This document shows positions 30,836 through 40,207 of a stretch of DNA of 64,000 bases, in pieces. The DNA comes from Hyphomicrobium_A sp963745205. GTDB lineage: Bacteria; Pseudomonadota; Alphaproteobacteria; Rhizobiales; Hyphomicrobiaceae. Position numbers and translations under genes: made by a program. How positions within the stretch are numbered: the stretch's first letter is position 1; every line of letters begins with the position of its first letter. The notes under the pieces are model-generated. The model searched no databases, was not told the origin of the DNA, and saw only the letters and a program-made list of their open reading frames with translations. The stretch is taken from contig CAVUWX010000032.1 in NCBI GenBank assembly GCA_963745205.1, positions 40,384 to 104,383 of the forward strand. Direction: 5' to 3'.

Positions 30836-33091
30836 ATGGATTATCCCGTCGTCGACGACGAAGTCTTGCGGCTGGACGCATTGCGGGCCTTGGAGATTGT
30901 TGGCACGCCGCGCACCGCGGCCTTTGACGCCATCGCCAATCTCGCCGCCGACACGTTCGCATGTCCCATTGCTTTCATTTCCCTGCTTGACCAAGACCGC
31001 CAGTGGTTCAAGGCCGAGTGCGGACTTGGAATCTCATCGACGGCTCGAGAGGTTGCGTTTTGCAACTACACCGTGCTCGGTAGCGACGTGTTTATCGTCG
31101 AGGACGCCCGATGCGACGAGCGATTTGCGACAAATCCCCTTGTGACCGGCGAGCCGGGCGTACGCTTCTACGCCGGGGTCCCAATTACCGTTAAGTCGGG
31201 GTACCGGATCGGTGCGCTTTGTGTGAACGACACACGGCCGCGCCAATTTTCTGACGCAGAGAAAGTTCGGCTCCAGCAATTCGGTGTGATTGTCGAAGCG
31301 TTAGTAGAGAAGGCGCATCTGCTATGGAAGAAAGAGCGGCTTCTGCGGCAGATGGAGCGGATCGGTAAGATCGGAGGTTGGGAACTCGACCTAAAGACGA
31401 AAAAGGTCGACTGGTCCGACGAAGTTTTCAGGATTCACGAGCTGCCGCTCGGAGGCCCCTGTCTGCTTGAAGAGGCGCTGTCATTCTATCCCGACGACTG
31501 GCGCTCGCTCGTAACGAGCAGCATTGAGAAGGCCATTGCAACCAAAGAGCCCTATGATTTCGAATCGCAGTTCGTGACGGCTCTCGGTCGCAAGAAATGG
31601 GTGCGCGCCGCTGGAGAATGCGAATTTCAGGACAGCGAGCCCGTCCGGTTGTTCGGCATGTTCCAGGACATAACGCTCGAGAAGGCGGCAGCAGAACGTC
31701 TTTGGCAGGCAGCCAACTTCGACGAGCTCACGAACTTGGCGAACCGCCACCACTTCAACCAGGTACTGGCAGACGCCATCGAGGGCGCCCGCAAGTCCGG
31801 CAACGATGTTACGCTGATGATCCTCGACCTCGACAATTTCAAACAGATCAATGACACGCGGGGGCATAGCGTCGGTGATGAAGTTCTAGCCGAGATAGGG
31901 CGCCGCCTGGCGCAAGAGGCTTCCGACGGCTGCTTCGTGGCGAGGCTTGGTGGCGACGAATTTGCCGTCATCATCTCCGGCAAACACCCCCCAAAACGCA
32001 TCGAAAGGAGAGGCCAACGTTTCCTTTCATGTCTCAAGCGCCCCATACGCGTTGGGCCTACGCACATCTACCTGGGTGGCACGCTGGGCATCGCCCGATT
32101 TCCGGCCGATGCGACGAATTCCCCCGAGCTTCTCAAGAAGGCCGATCTGGCACTCTACGCCGCCAAGCAATCGAATCGCGGATCGATAAACTTCTACTCG
32201 GCCGGCCTCTCCGCGCTCTTCGAGCGGCACACGCTGGCAGCGGATTTGCTGCGCACTGCTCTCGCGAAAGGCTCCCTTGTCCCCTTTTATCAGCCCAAGG
32301 TGCGACTTGACGATGGCGGGTGCTACGGCTTCGAAGCCCTCGCGCAAATCCTGGCCGGCGACGGAAGCGTTATAGGCCCAGCCACTTTCGGCCCGGCGTT
32401 GGATGACCGTGCAATTGCCCGCAGCCTCGGCAAGTGCATGCTGCACGCAGTCACCGCCGACATCGCATCCTGGCGGGTCGCCGGTCTTGATCCGATTTCA
32501 GTGAGTCTCAACGTTGCCGAGGCTGACTTCGCGGATGGAAAGCTTGCCAACCGCGTGCTGCAGCGTCTCGATGAATTGGAGCTGCCTCGCTCGCATCTGA
32601 CAATTGAGGTGACGGAGTCGGTATTCTTGGGGGATGAGGCAAAGCTCGCTAGGGAAGCAATGGACCGGCTGCATCGGGAAGGCGTCAAGATTGAGCTCGA
32701 CGACTTTGGCACGGGCTACGCTTCGCTAACCCACCTTCGCACGTTTCCGGTCAGTCGCCTGAAGATCGATCGATCATTCATTGAGGACCTCGGACGAGAT
32801 GGCGGGAGCGGCGTTATTGTGCAGGCGGTGATTGACCTTGGCCATAATCTCGGTTGCCAGATTGTCGCCGAAGGAGTGGAGACAGAGCTGCAGGCCGGAC
32901 TGCTGCACAAAATGGGCTGCGACGCGGCTCAAGGCTATCGTTTCGGTTATCCGGCGAGCGCGGAAGAGACACGACGCGTCCTGTCGGCGGAAGCTGAACA
33001 GCGGCAGCAACTTCTGCGCGCGATCGCGACCCAGCATGCCTCCGGCACAGAGGCCCAATCTTTTCATCAGAAGCACGTTGCTCGGCGGTGA
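30836..33091 (+). CDS. GAF-PAS-GGDEF-EAL cyclic-di-GMP signalling protein
   Basis: Soluble 751-residue protein. A GAF domain covers about residues 15-155 (DRQWFKAECGLG, GVRFYAGVPI) and a PAS-like domain about 170-285. The GGDEF domain has an intact active motif GGDEF at 372-376 (RLGGDEFAV), and the EAL domain an intact EAL at 500-502 plus DDFGTGYASL and the IVAEGVET loop. Both the diguanylate cyclase and phosphodiesterase motifs are present, so one may regulate the other. No membrane segment is visible, so the input is cytosolic. The role, such as motility or biofilm, is not shown by context. Confidence 0.92.
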   Translation: MDYPVVDDEVLRLDALRALEIVGTPRTAAFDAIANLAADTFACPIAFISLLDQDRQWFKAECGLGISSTAREVAFCNYTVLGSDVFIVEDARCDERFATNPLVTGEPGVRFYAGVPITVKSGYRIGALCVNDTRPRQFSDAEKVRLQQFGVIVEALVEKAHLLWKKERLLRQMERIGKIGGWELDLKTKKVDWSDEVFRIHELPLGGPCLLEEALSFYPDDWRSLVTSSIEKAIATKEPYDFESQFVTALGRKKWVRAAGECEFQDSEPVRLFGMFQDITLEKAAAERLWQAANFDELTNLANRHHFNQVLADAIEGARKSGNDVTLMILDLDNFKQINDTRGHSVGDEVLAEIGRRLAQEASDGCFVARLGGDEFAVIISGKHPPKRIERRGQRFLSCLKRPIRVGPTHIYLGGTLGIARFPADATNSPELLKKADLALYAAKQSNRGSINFYSAGLSALFERHTLAADLLRTALAKGSLVPFYQPKVRLDDGGCYGFEALAQILAGDGSVIGPATFGPALDDRAIARSLGKCMLHAVTADIASWRVAGLDPISVSLNVAEADFADGKLANRVLQRLDELELPRSHLTIEVTESVFLGDEAKLAREAMDRLHREGVKIELDDFGTGYASLTHLRTFPVSRLKIDRSFIEDLGRDGGSGVIVQAVIDLGHNLGCQIVAEGVETELQAGLLHKMGCDAAQGYRFGYPASAEETRRVLSAEAEQRQQLLRAIATQHASGTEAQSFHQKHVARR

Positions 33092-33176
33092 CCGACCGCC
33101 CGATCCAGCTATTAGGAACCCACCGTTGCCCTTGCGCGTTCCCATCCCGGTAGAAGAGAAACCAGGAGGAACTCCG

Positions 33177-33374
33177 ATGAATTGGGATCGCGTGCAAGGA
33201 AACTGGAAGCAGTTCAACGGCAAGGTCAAGGAGCAGTGGGGCAAGCTCAGCGATGATGATCTCGCCCAGATCAACGGCAGCCGCGAGCAGCTCGAGGGCA
33301 AGATCCAGGCCCGCTACGGCTTTGCCAAGGATCAGGTGAAGAAGGACGTCGACGACTGGCTGAACCGCTCCTGA
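33177..33374 (+). CDS. CsbD family stress protein
   Basis: 65-residue CsbD-like protein: MNWDRVQGNWKQFNGKVKEQWGKLSDDD is the family pattern, ending in VKKDVDDWLNRS. These small acidic/basic helical proteins are induced by general stress in several bacteria; biochemistry is unknown. A very strong SD AGGAGGA lies six bases before the ATG and a strong terminator follows, so it is a monocistronic, highly translated gene. Confidence 0.92.
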   Translation: MNWDRVQGNWKQFNGKVKEQWGKLSDDDLAQINGSREQLEGKIQARYGFAKDQVKKDVDDWLNRS

Positions 33375-33391
33375 TTTGGATCGCGCTAGGG

Positions 33392-33425
33392 ATAACGCGG
33401 CCTGAGGCCGCGTTATTTCTTTTTG
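33392..33425 (+). terminator. Intrinsic terminator after csbD
   Basis: Perfect 11-base stem ATAACGCGGCC / GGCCGCGTTAT with a TGA loop, followed by TTCTTTTT. It starts 18 bases after the csbD stop. Confidence 0.92.
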
Positions 33426-33527
33426 GGCACACGGGCCAAAACAATTTGGCCGAACCTCGACAAGACGCTTGTGGACAAGCCGAACTCGATCCCACCATGC
33501 CCGCCAACGGGCCGATGGGGGTTGGCA

Positions 33528-33893
33528 ATGACCAGGTTTCTCGCAAGCACGCTCACCGCAACTGCCGCGACGGACGACAAGCGCCGTTTCGAGATCACGT
33601 TCGTCGATGCCGCCGGCGGGCGCTGCACGATCAGCATTCCCTCCGCGATGGCTGCTGATCTCATCCCCGTTCTGCAGCAGGTGGCGGCCGACCAGATACA
33701 GGCGGCCGGGGAGCTGACCCGGTTGCCGTCAGCGTGCGTCGTGGGTCACGCGGTGCGCGAGCGCAAGGTTCTCTTGCGCTTCGACGATGAGCCCCCCTAT
33801 GCGATCAGCCTCGAGGCCGCGGCGGCGCTCAGCCGAGAGCTCGAGGAGGAGAGCGAGGCGCTCTCGCATACCGCGCGGCCGGCCCTGCATTAA
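33528..33893 (+). CDS. Hypothetical protein
   Basis: 121 residues with no family I can name. The N-terminal half looks beta-rich (RRFEITFVDAAGGRCTISIP), and the C-terminal half has YAISLEAAAALSRELEEESEAL. ATG 33528 is the best start, since the frame upstream runs into the csbD terminator. It lies between csbD and lepA and may be independent. Confidence 0.55.
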   Translation: MTRFLASTLTATAATDDKRRFEITFVDAAGGRCTISIPSAMAADLIPVLQQVAADQIQAAGELTRLPSACVVGHAVRERKVLLRFDDEPPYAISLEAAAALSRELEEESEALSHTARPALH

Positions 33894-34010
33894 GCGCACC
33901 GCTGCGGGCGTCAACGGCCGATCCCGGCTCCGTAGCGCCGGCACCCTTGGCTCACGCCTGCGCGCCCACGCCCCTTTCTCCCCCCGGGGCCACCTGCTAT
34001 CTAGCGCGCC

Positions 34011-35813
34011 ATGATCGATACCTCGCTGATCCGCAACTTCTCCATCATCGCCCACATCGACCACGGAAAATCGACGCTGTCGGACCGGCTGATCCAGCTG
34101 TGCGGCAGCGTGCCAGCGCGCGAGATGAAGGAGCAGATCCTCGACTCGATGGACCTCGAGCGCGAGCGCGGCATCACCATCAAGGCGCAGACCGTCCGCC
34201 TCGACTACAAGGCCAAGGACGGCCACACCTACCGCCTCAACCTGATGGACACGCCGGGCCACGTCGACTTTGCTTACGAGGTCTCGCGCTGCCTTGCCGC
34301 CTGCGAGGGCGCGATCCTCGTGGTCGACGCGAGCCAGGGCGTGGAGGCGCAGACGCTCGCCAACGTATACCAGGCGCTCGACAACAACCTCGAGATCCTG
34401 CCCGTCTTGAACAAGGTCGATCTGCCCGCGGCCGACGTCGACCGCGTCAAAGAGCAGATCGAGGACGTGATCGGGCTCGATGCTTCCGATGCGATCGCGA
34501 TCTCGGCCAAGACCGGCAAGAACGTCGAGGCCGTGCTCGAAGCGATCGTCGAGCGGCTCCCGGCCCCCAAGGGCGATGTTTCCCAGCCGCTGAAAGCGCT
34601 GCTGATCGACAGCTGGTATGACGCCTATCTCGGCGTCGTCGTGCTCGTGCGCATCATCGACGGCTCGCTGAAGAAGGGCCAGAAGATCCGCCTCATGTCG
34701 ACCGCAGCCGACTACCAGGTCGAAGGCGTCGGCATCTTCCGTCCCAAGCAGGAGATGGTCGACGCGCTCGGCCCCGGCGAGGTCGGCTTCTTCACCGCCG
34801 CCATCAAGGAGGTCGCCGACACGCGCGTCGGCGACACGGTGACGGACGCGCGCCGCCCGACGCCTGAGGCGCTGCCCGGATTCAAGCCGGCGCAGCCTGT
34901 CGTCTTCTGCGGATTGTTCCCGGTCGACGCCGCGGAGTTTGCAAACCTGCGCGACGCCATGGCCAAGCTGCGCCTCAACGACGCGAGCTTCTCCTTCGAG
35001 ATGGAGACCTCGGCTGCGCTGGGCTTCGGCTTCCGCTGCGGCTTCCTCGGGCTGCTGCACCTCGAGATCATCACCGAGCGGCTGGAGCGCGAGTTCGACC
35101 TCGACCTCATCACCACCGCGCCGAGCGTCGTCTATCACATCTACATGACCGACGGGACGAAGCTCGAGATGCACAACCCCGCCGACATGCCCGATCCCAG
35201 CCGCATCGACCGCATCGAGGAGCCGTGGATCAAGGCGACGATCCTCGTGCCCGACGAGTATCTGGGCGGCGTCTTGAAGCTGTGCCAGGACCGGCGCGGG
35301 CGCCAGAAGGACCTAACCTACGCCGGCAGCAGAGCGCTGCTCGTCTACGAGCTGCCGCTGAACGAGGTGGTGTTCGACTTCTACGATCGCCTGAAGTCGA
35401 TCAGCAAGGGCTACGCCTCCTTCGACTATCAGATCCTCGGCTACGAGCCGGGCGACCTCGTGAAGATGCAGATCCTCGTCAACTCCGAGCCGGTCGACGC
35501 GCTGTCGATGATCGTGCACCGCTCGCGCGCCGACGCGCGCGGCCGCGTCATGTGCGAGAAGCTGAAGGACCTCATCCCGCAGCACCTGTTCGTCATCCCG
35601 ATGCAGGCGGCGATCGGCGGGCGCATCATCGCGCGCGAGACCATTCGCGCGTTGCGGAAGGACGTGATCGCCAAGTGCTACGGCGGCGACATTTCGCGGA
35701 AGCGCAAGCTCTTGGAGAAGCAGAAGAAGGGCAAGAAGAAGATGCGCCAGTTCGGGAGCGTGGAGATCCCGCAGGAGGCCTTCATCGCCGCCCTGAAGAT
35801 GGAAGAGAATTAG
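34011..35813 (+). CDS. lepA: Elongation factor 4 (LepA)
   Basis: Ribosome-associated translational GTPase. The G motifs are AHIDHGKSTLSDRLI (G1), RGITIKAQTV (G2), DTPGHVDFAYEV (G3), NKVDLP (G4) and ISAKTG (G5). The LepA-specific C-terminal domain ends in DISRKRKLLEKQKKGKKKM. At 600 residues it is exactly the family size. The ATG start has no convincing SD. Confidence 0.97.
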   Translation: MIDTSLIRNFSIIAHIDHGKSTLSDRLIQLCGSVPAREMKEQILDSMDLERERGITIKAQTVRLDYKAKDGHTYRLNLMDTPGHVDFAYEVSRCLAACEGAILVVDASQGVEAQTLANVYQALDNNLEILPVLNKVDLPAADVDRVKEQIEDVIGLDASDAIAISAKTGKNVEAVLEAIVERLPAPKGDVSQPLKALLIDSWYDAYLGVVVLVRIIDGSLKKGQKIRLMSTAADYQVEGVGIFRPKQEMVDALGPGEVGFFTAAIKEVADTRVGDTVTDARRPTPEALPGFKPAQPVVFCGLFPVDAAEFANLRDAMAKLRLNDASFSFEMETSAALGFGFRCGFLGLLHLEIITERLEREFDLDLITTAPSVVYHIYMTDGTKLEMHNPADMPDPSRIDRIEEPWIKATILVPDEYLGGVLKLCQDRRGRQKDLTYAGSRALLVYELPLNEVVFDFYDRLKSISKGYASFDYQILGYEPGDLVKMQILVNSEPVDALSMIVHRSRADARGRVMCEKLKDLIPQHLFVIPMQAAIGGRIIARETIRALRKDVIAKCYGGDISRKRKLLEKQKKGKKKMRQFGSVEIPQEAFIAALKMEEN

Positions 35814-35910
35814 GCGCTCAAGCCCACGACGGGCGCCGCGAACAAACGCGGGCGCACTATGCTTTCCGATTTGGCGGTCGGACGAGAGTGTCAGCTCCTG
35901 ACCCAAATGT

Positions 35911-36145
35911 ATGGACCGGCTGCTGATCGCAAGTGAGTTCGGCGCAGGCTTCGGAAGTCGCTGATATGTATCCGGCCTGTTGATCGGCTCGCGGGCCGTG
36001 GCCTCGATGGGAATACGCGCGCGCCTTTGGTCTCATTAGCGGACAGGTCGCCAGGCGACCATTTGGGTCACCAAACTCTGGGCACGCTCATTGATCCGTT
36101 CCATGCTGCTGTTCTCAATCGCGAACTCCGTTGCTGGTCGGGCGA
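35911..36145 (-). ncRNA. Candidate bridge/seek guide RNA of the IS110-family element
   Basis: The 235-base noncoding end after the transposase stop, read on the minus strand. An outer stem TTTGGT (36075-36070) / ACCAAA (36031-36026) and an inner hairpin GGTCGCC / GGCGACC (36046-36060) enclose an internal loop. One loop strand contains TGACCCAAATG (36070-36060), identical to the plus strand just left of the element (35899-35909). The other contains TGTCCGCTAATG (36045-36034), the complement of CATTAGCGGACA just right of it (37284-37295). This two-strand match is what guide loops of IS110 bridge RNAs show. A second region (CGATCA.CAG..CCGG) resembles the element's own end and could be the donor loop. 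Expression is not shown. Confidence 0.65.
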
Positions 36146-37210
36146 CTAGATCGCCACGACTTCAACTCGATGGGTATCGAAGGCGGTGTTGTGCCTCAGC
36201 ACACTCCAGGCGATACGGGCGAGCTTATTGGCGAGCGCCGTCGCTAGCTTGTTGCGATGTAGGCGTGGCTGCGCAGCCTTCAGCCATGCGCCAAAGCTGA
36301 ACCGCTCCCAGGTCTGCGGACGCATGAGGATGACGTTGGCTGCCTGGATGAAGAGCGTGCGCAGGTATCTGCTCCCGCGCTTTGAGATGCGCCCGAGGAT
36401 CGACTTGCCGCCGGTGCTGTATTGCCGGGGCACGAGCCCCAGCCAGGCGCCAAAGTCACGGCCGCGCTCGAAGGCTTCACCCGTGCCTATCGCCGCGACC
36501 ACGGCTGTGGAGATGATCGGCCCAATGCCAGGGACGCTCATCAGGCGCTTGCAGTTCGCCTCCCGGTGGCTGATCTGCTCGATCTCATTGGTGAGCGTCT
36601 CAATGCGCTCGTCGAGCCAGAGCCAGTCCTCGTAGAGGCCAACGATGAGGTCGCTCATGCGCGGCGACAGCTCGTCGGCGCGGTTCTCCAGAATGGCGAA
36701 AAGCGATCGTCGCAGAGAATTGGCGCCGGTGCGCACGGCAATCCCATGCTCGATGAGAAAAGCGCGGATCTGATTGATCGTCGCCGTACGGCGCGACACC
36801 AACCGGGCGCGCACGCGATGCAGCGCCTGCAGGTCGAGCTGATCCTGCGTCTTCTCCTGCACGACACGCAGGTTCGGGCGTAGAGCCGCCTCGGCGATAG
36901 CCTCGGCATCGTTGTAGTCGTTCTTCTGGCCCTTGGTGAACGGCTTGACGTAGATCGCCGGGATGATGCGCGGCGTGTGCCCGAGCCGGCGCAGCGTGCG
37001 GCTAACGAAGTGAGCGCTGAGGCATGCCTCGAGCCCGACGATGCTCGGCGGCAGCTTGGCGAGTTCGCTCTCCAGCGCCAATCGCTTGAACTTCTTGCGC
37101 AGGACGACCTTGCTGGCGGCATCGAAGCCGACGATGTGGAATACATCCTTGCCGATATCGATGCCGATGGACGCGAAGGTCTGTGCGGTCTGGCCGTGGT
37201 CGCTCGTCAT
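36146..37210 (-). CDS. IS110 family transposase
   Basis: 354-residue serine/DEDD recombinase. The N-terminal RuvC-like DEDD domain starts SIGIDIGKDVFHIVGFD (D18) and includes VGLEACLSAHF and KNDYNDAEAIAEAA. The C-terminal Transposase_20 domain carries LMSVPGIGPIISTAVVAAIG and the region GAWLGLVPRQYSTGGKSILGRISKRGSRYLRTLF with the catalytic-serine neighbourhood. It is full length with no breaks, so it is likely active. Confidence 0.95.
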   Translation of the reverse strand: MTSDHGQTAQTFASIGIDIGKDVFHIVGFDAASKVVLRKKFKRLALESELAKLPPSIVGLEACLSAHFVSRTLRRLGHTPRIIPAIYVKPFTKGQKNDYNDAEAIAEAALRPNLRVVQEKTQDQLDLQALHRVRARLVSRRTATINQIRAFLIEHGIAVRTGANSLRRSLFAILENRADELSPRMSDLIVGLYEDWLWLDERIETLTNEIEQISHREANCKRLMSVPGIGPIISTAVVAAIGTGEAFERGRDFGAWLGLVPRQYSTGGKSILGRISKRGSRYLRTLFIQAANVILMRPQTWERFSFGAWLKAAQPRLHRNKLATALANKLARIAWSVLRHNTAFDTHRVEVVAI

Positions 37211-37320
37211 GGGCTGCTTCTCCTGATTAGGCGGTGAGCCATTCAGGCTAACCCGCCGTTCCGGGGAAGCAGCCGGTCCATCCCATTAGCGGACACATGC
37301 GGCGTGCCAGCGCTGGCGCC

Positions 37321-38430
37321 TCAGATCTCGAGCACAATGAAATAGCCGGAAAAGCCGGGGCCGAAGGCCGCCAACAGGAACCGTCCATGTGCCTCGTCGG
37401 CCAGAGCCTCCTTGAGCACGAACAACGCGGTTGCCGACGACATGTTGCCGTAGTCTCTCAGCACCTGCCAGGAGTAACGGATATAATCGTGCGGAATGTT
37501 CAAAATGCTTTCTACCGTGGTCAGTACCTTGCTGCCGCCGGGGTGAAAGAGAAAGCCTTCGAAGTCCTGTAGCGACAGTCCCTCGCGCGCAAAGAATGGC
37601 AACAGCCCCTCGCTGAGCCGCTCGCGCATCAAGGCTGGAAGTTCCGGGCTCAGCACGATCCCGAAGCCGTCGTCCTTGATGTCAAAGCCCATGATGTGCT
37701 CGGTGTTCGACCACATGTATTCGCCGATGGCACGGATGCGTGCACGGGCTGCACCGCCTTTGCCGCGCGCCGCCTGCCCGCCGCTCGGACTGCGCAGAAC
37801 AACGCCGGCTGCTCCGTCGCCAAATAGCGCCGCGGCCACGAACATGGTGAGGCTGGGGTCGTTGATGCGCAGGCAGAGAGAGCAAAGGTCAACGGTCAGG
37901 AACAGCACGTTAGAACCCGGCTGCGCTTGCGCCAGGCGCGCCGCGCGCGAAAGTCCGGCAACGCCGCCGCCACAGCCGAACCCAAACATCGGCAAGCGCT
38001 GCACATCGGGGCGAAAGGCGAGCCGGTTCATCAGGCGCGCGTCAAGTGTCGGGATCGCCAGCCCGGTGATGGTATTGGTGACGATCGCATCTATGTCGCG
38101 GAGGTTGAGCCCTGCCTCGGCGACGGCCTGCACCGCGACTTGCTCCAGCAGGTCGAGGGCGTTGCGCTGATAGGTCTCGGTGCGCTCCTCCCAGGTGTGG
38201 GTCTTCAGGTACCATTCTTTCGGTTCGACCGAATAGCGTCGCTCGATGCCTGTATTGGCATAGAGCGCTTCGAGACGTGCATATTGCGGATAGATTTTGT
38301 GTGCGCGCTCGGCGACCTCTGGCTGGCCCGTCACGTGCGCAGGCACGGCCGTGGCAACCGAAGCGATTTCGATGTCCAGCGCAGACCTGGCAGTACTTCG
38401 GGCATCGAGAAGGTCAGCGTGAGTCGTCAT
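37321..38430 (-). CDS. Type III polyketide synthase (chalcone/stilbene synthase family)
   Basis: 369-residue homodimeric ketosynthase that extends an acyl-CoA starter with malonyl-CoA. The catalytic triad is visible: Cys153 in GFGCGGGVAG, His296 in FLFHPGGSK and Asn329 in DYGNMSSAT. Also present are DAIVTNTITGLAIPTLDARL and FGDGAAGVVL. ATG 38430 is chosen; the frame upstream runs into the neighbouring IS1182 element. No partner genes (methyltransferase, oxidase) are adjacent, as it stands alone between two insertion sequences, so the product cannot be predicted; alkylpyrone or alkylresorcinol lipids are possible. Confidence 0.92.
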   Translation of the reverse strand: MTTHADLLDARSTARSALDIEIASVATAVPAHVTGQPEVAERAHKIYPQYARLEALYANTGIERRYSVEPKEWYLKTHTWEERTETYQRNALDLLEQVAVQAVAEAGLNLRDIDAIVTNTITGLAIPTLDARLMNRLAFRPDVQRLPMFGFGCGGGVAGLSRAARLAQAQPGSNVLFLTVDLCSLCLRINDPSLTMFVAAALFGDGAAGVVLRSPSGGQAARGKGGAARARIRAIGEYMWSNTEHIMGFDIKDDGFGIVLSPELPALMRERLSEGLLPFFAREGLSLQDFEGFLFHPGGSKVLTTVESILNIPHDYIRYSWQVLRDYGNMSSATALFVLKEALADEAHGRFLLAAFGPGFSGYFIVLEI

Positions 38431-38609
38431 GTCCCGAACCCGCTTGCAGGCGCCGCACGGTGCGTCTAGATCGGCGACCCAGCCCACGCAAGGTAGGACG
38501 AAGTAGTGTAGACGGAGTTTTAAACACGAGCGTGTTGCCCGCTGGATCCCTATTTCAGTCCGCACATCGTTACCGCCGACTGAATGGCGCCACGAGATTT
38601 TGCACCCAA

Positions 38610-40207
38610 GGTCCGCTTCTGGCCCAGGCTGTGTGAAAACGCTCTTGCTGATGGCTATGATTGCCTCGTGATTCTTCGGGGGGATCGGATGAAGCGCTTC
38701 GTCGAAGGTGCAGATCGCGGACAGGGGACGCTGCTTCCCGAATGCCTCGATGACTGGATTGAGGAAGAGAACCCAGTTCGCGTGATCGATGCATTCGTCG
38801 ACGCGCTCGATCTTGCCGGCCTTGGGTTCGACGGCATCGAGCCCGCAGCAACCGGGAGGCCCGGCTTCCACCCTTCGGTTCTCTTGAAGCTCTACATCTA
38901 TGGCTATCTCAACCGCGTGCAGTCGAGCCGGCGGCTCGAGCGGGAGGCAGGGCGTAATCTGGAGCTTCTCTGGCTCTTGGGGCGTCTCGTGCCCGACCAC
39001 AAGACGATCGCCGACTTCCGCAAGGACAATGGCCCTGGACTGCGCCAGGTCTGCACACGTTTCGTGGAGCTGTGCCGCGAGCTGGGACTGCTCGCGACGG
39101 CGAGCGTTGCCATCGACGGCAGCAAGTTCAAAGCGGTCAACAATCGCGACCGCAACTTCACGAAGGGCAAGGTAGAACGTCGGAGGGTACAGCTGGAGGA
39201 AAGCGTTGCGCGCTATCTCGCTCAGCTCGATACGGCCGACCGGCAGGAGCCGACGGAGGCGCTTGCGGCCAAGGCCAAGCATCTCAAGGAGAAGCTGGCG
39301 AAGCTCGACGGAGAGATGAAGCGCCTTGCGGCCTACGAGAGGAAGATGCTCGCTTCGCCCGATCAGCAGATCTCGCTCACCGATCCCGACAGCCGCTCGA
39401 TGGCGACGAGCGGGCGTGGCTCCGGTGTCGTCGGCTACAACGTGCAAGTGGCGGTCGAGACCGACAACCATCTGATCGTGACGCACGAGGTGACGATCTC
39501 AGGATCGGACCGGTCCCAGCTGGCGCGCATCGGAAAAGCAGCGAAGGCCGTTATGCGAACGGACACCCTCGAAGCTGTTGCCGATCGCGGGTACTTCAAC
39601 AGCCCGGAGATCCTCGAGTGCCACGAGGCGGGCATCACCGTGACGCTGCCAAAGCCGATGACGTCGGGCGCCAAGTCGGAGGGCCGCTTCGGCAAGCAGG
39701 ACTTTGTCTATCTGCCTCATGCGGACGTCTATCGCTGCCCGGCCGGTGAGCACCTCAAGTACCGATACTCGAACGAGGAGGACGGAAAAGAGCTGCGACG
39801 CTATCGGACGACGGCTTGCTCAAATTGCCGGCTTAAACCGCACTGCACCACGGGGCCGGAGCGACGGATTACCCGATGGGAGCACGAGCATGTGCTCGAT
39901 GCTGTGCAGCAGCGGCTCGATGCCAACCCGAACGCGATGCGGCAGCGACGCGAGACGGTCGAACATCCGTTCGGGACCATCAAGGCTCGGATGGGAGCCA
40001 CCCACTTCCTGACGAAGACGCTGCCGAAGGTCGCCGCCGAAATGGCGTTGCACGTTCTGGCCTACAATTTCATCCGCGTGATGAACATCGTCGGCATCAA
40101 GCCGCTGATGGCGGCTATCACGGCGCGATCCGCCAGCCGCAGATTGCTTAGAGCTGTCGGCGACCCCTATGGCAGCGTTTTCACACGACCAAGACCCAAA
40201 GCGGACC
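38610..40207 (+). mobile_element. IS1182-family insertion sequence
   Basis: Bounded by imperfect 34-base terminal inverted repeats, 38610-38643 and 40174-40207. Both begin GGTCCGCTT and end GTGTGAAAACGCT, with 27 of 34 positions matching. It contains one transposase gene. No clear target-site duplication was found in the flanks. It lies just upstream of the DUF1801 gene and next to the polyketide synthase promoter region. Confidence 0.85.

Larger units (their letters stand above)
35911..37281 (-). mobile_element. IS110-family element, IS1111-like, with subterminal inverted repeats
   Basis: A transposase gene on the minus strand is bracketed by perfect 14-base inverted repeats, ATGGACCGGCTGCT at 35911-35924 and AGCAGCCGGTCCAT at 37268-37281. 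Inverted repeats together with a long noncoding segment downstream of the transposase are features of the IS1111 group. The exact outer ends may lie a few bases beyond the repeats. No ordinary target duplication was seen, as expected for this family. The element sits between lepA and a polyketide synthase gene. Confidence 0.85.

Noticed and set aside
37321..39486. Polyketide synthase read as a 721-residue protein
   Set aside because: The first half is antisense to the IS1182 transposase and lacks protein character; the synthase starts at 38430.
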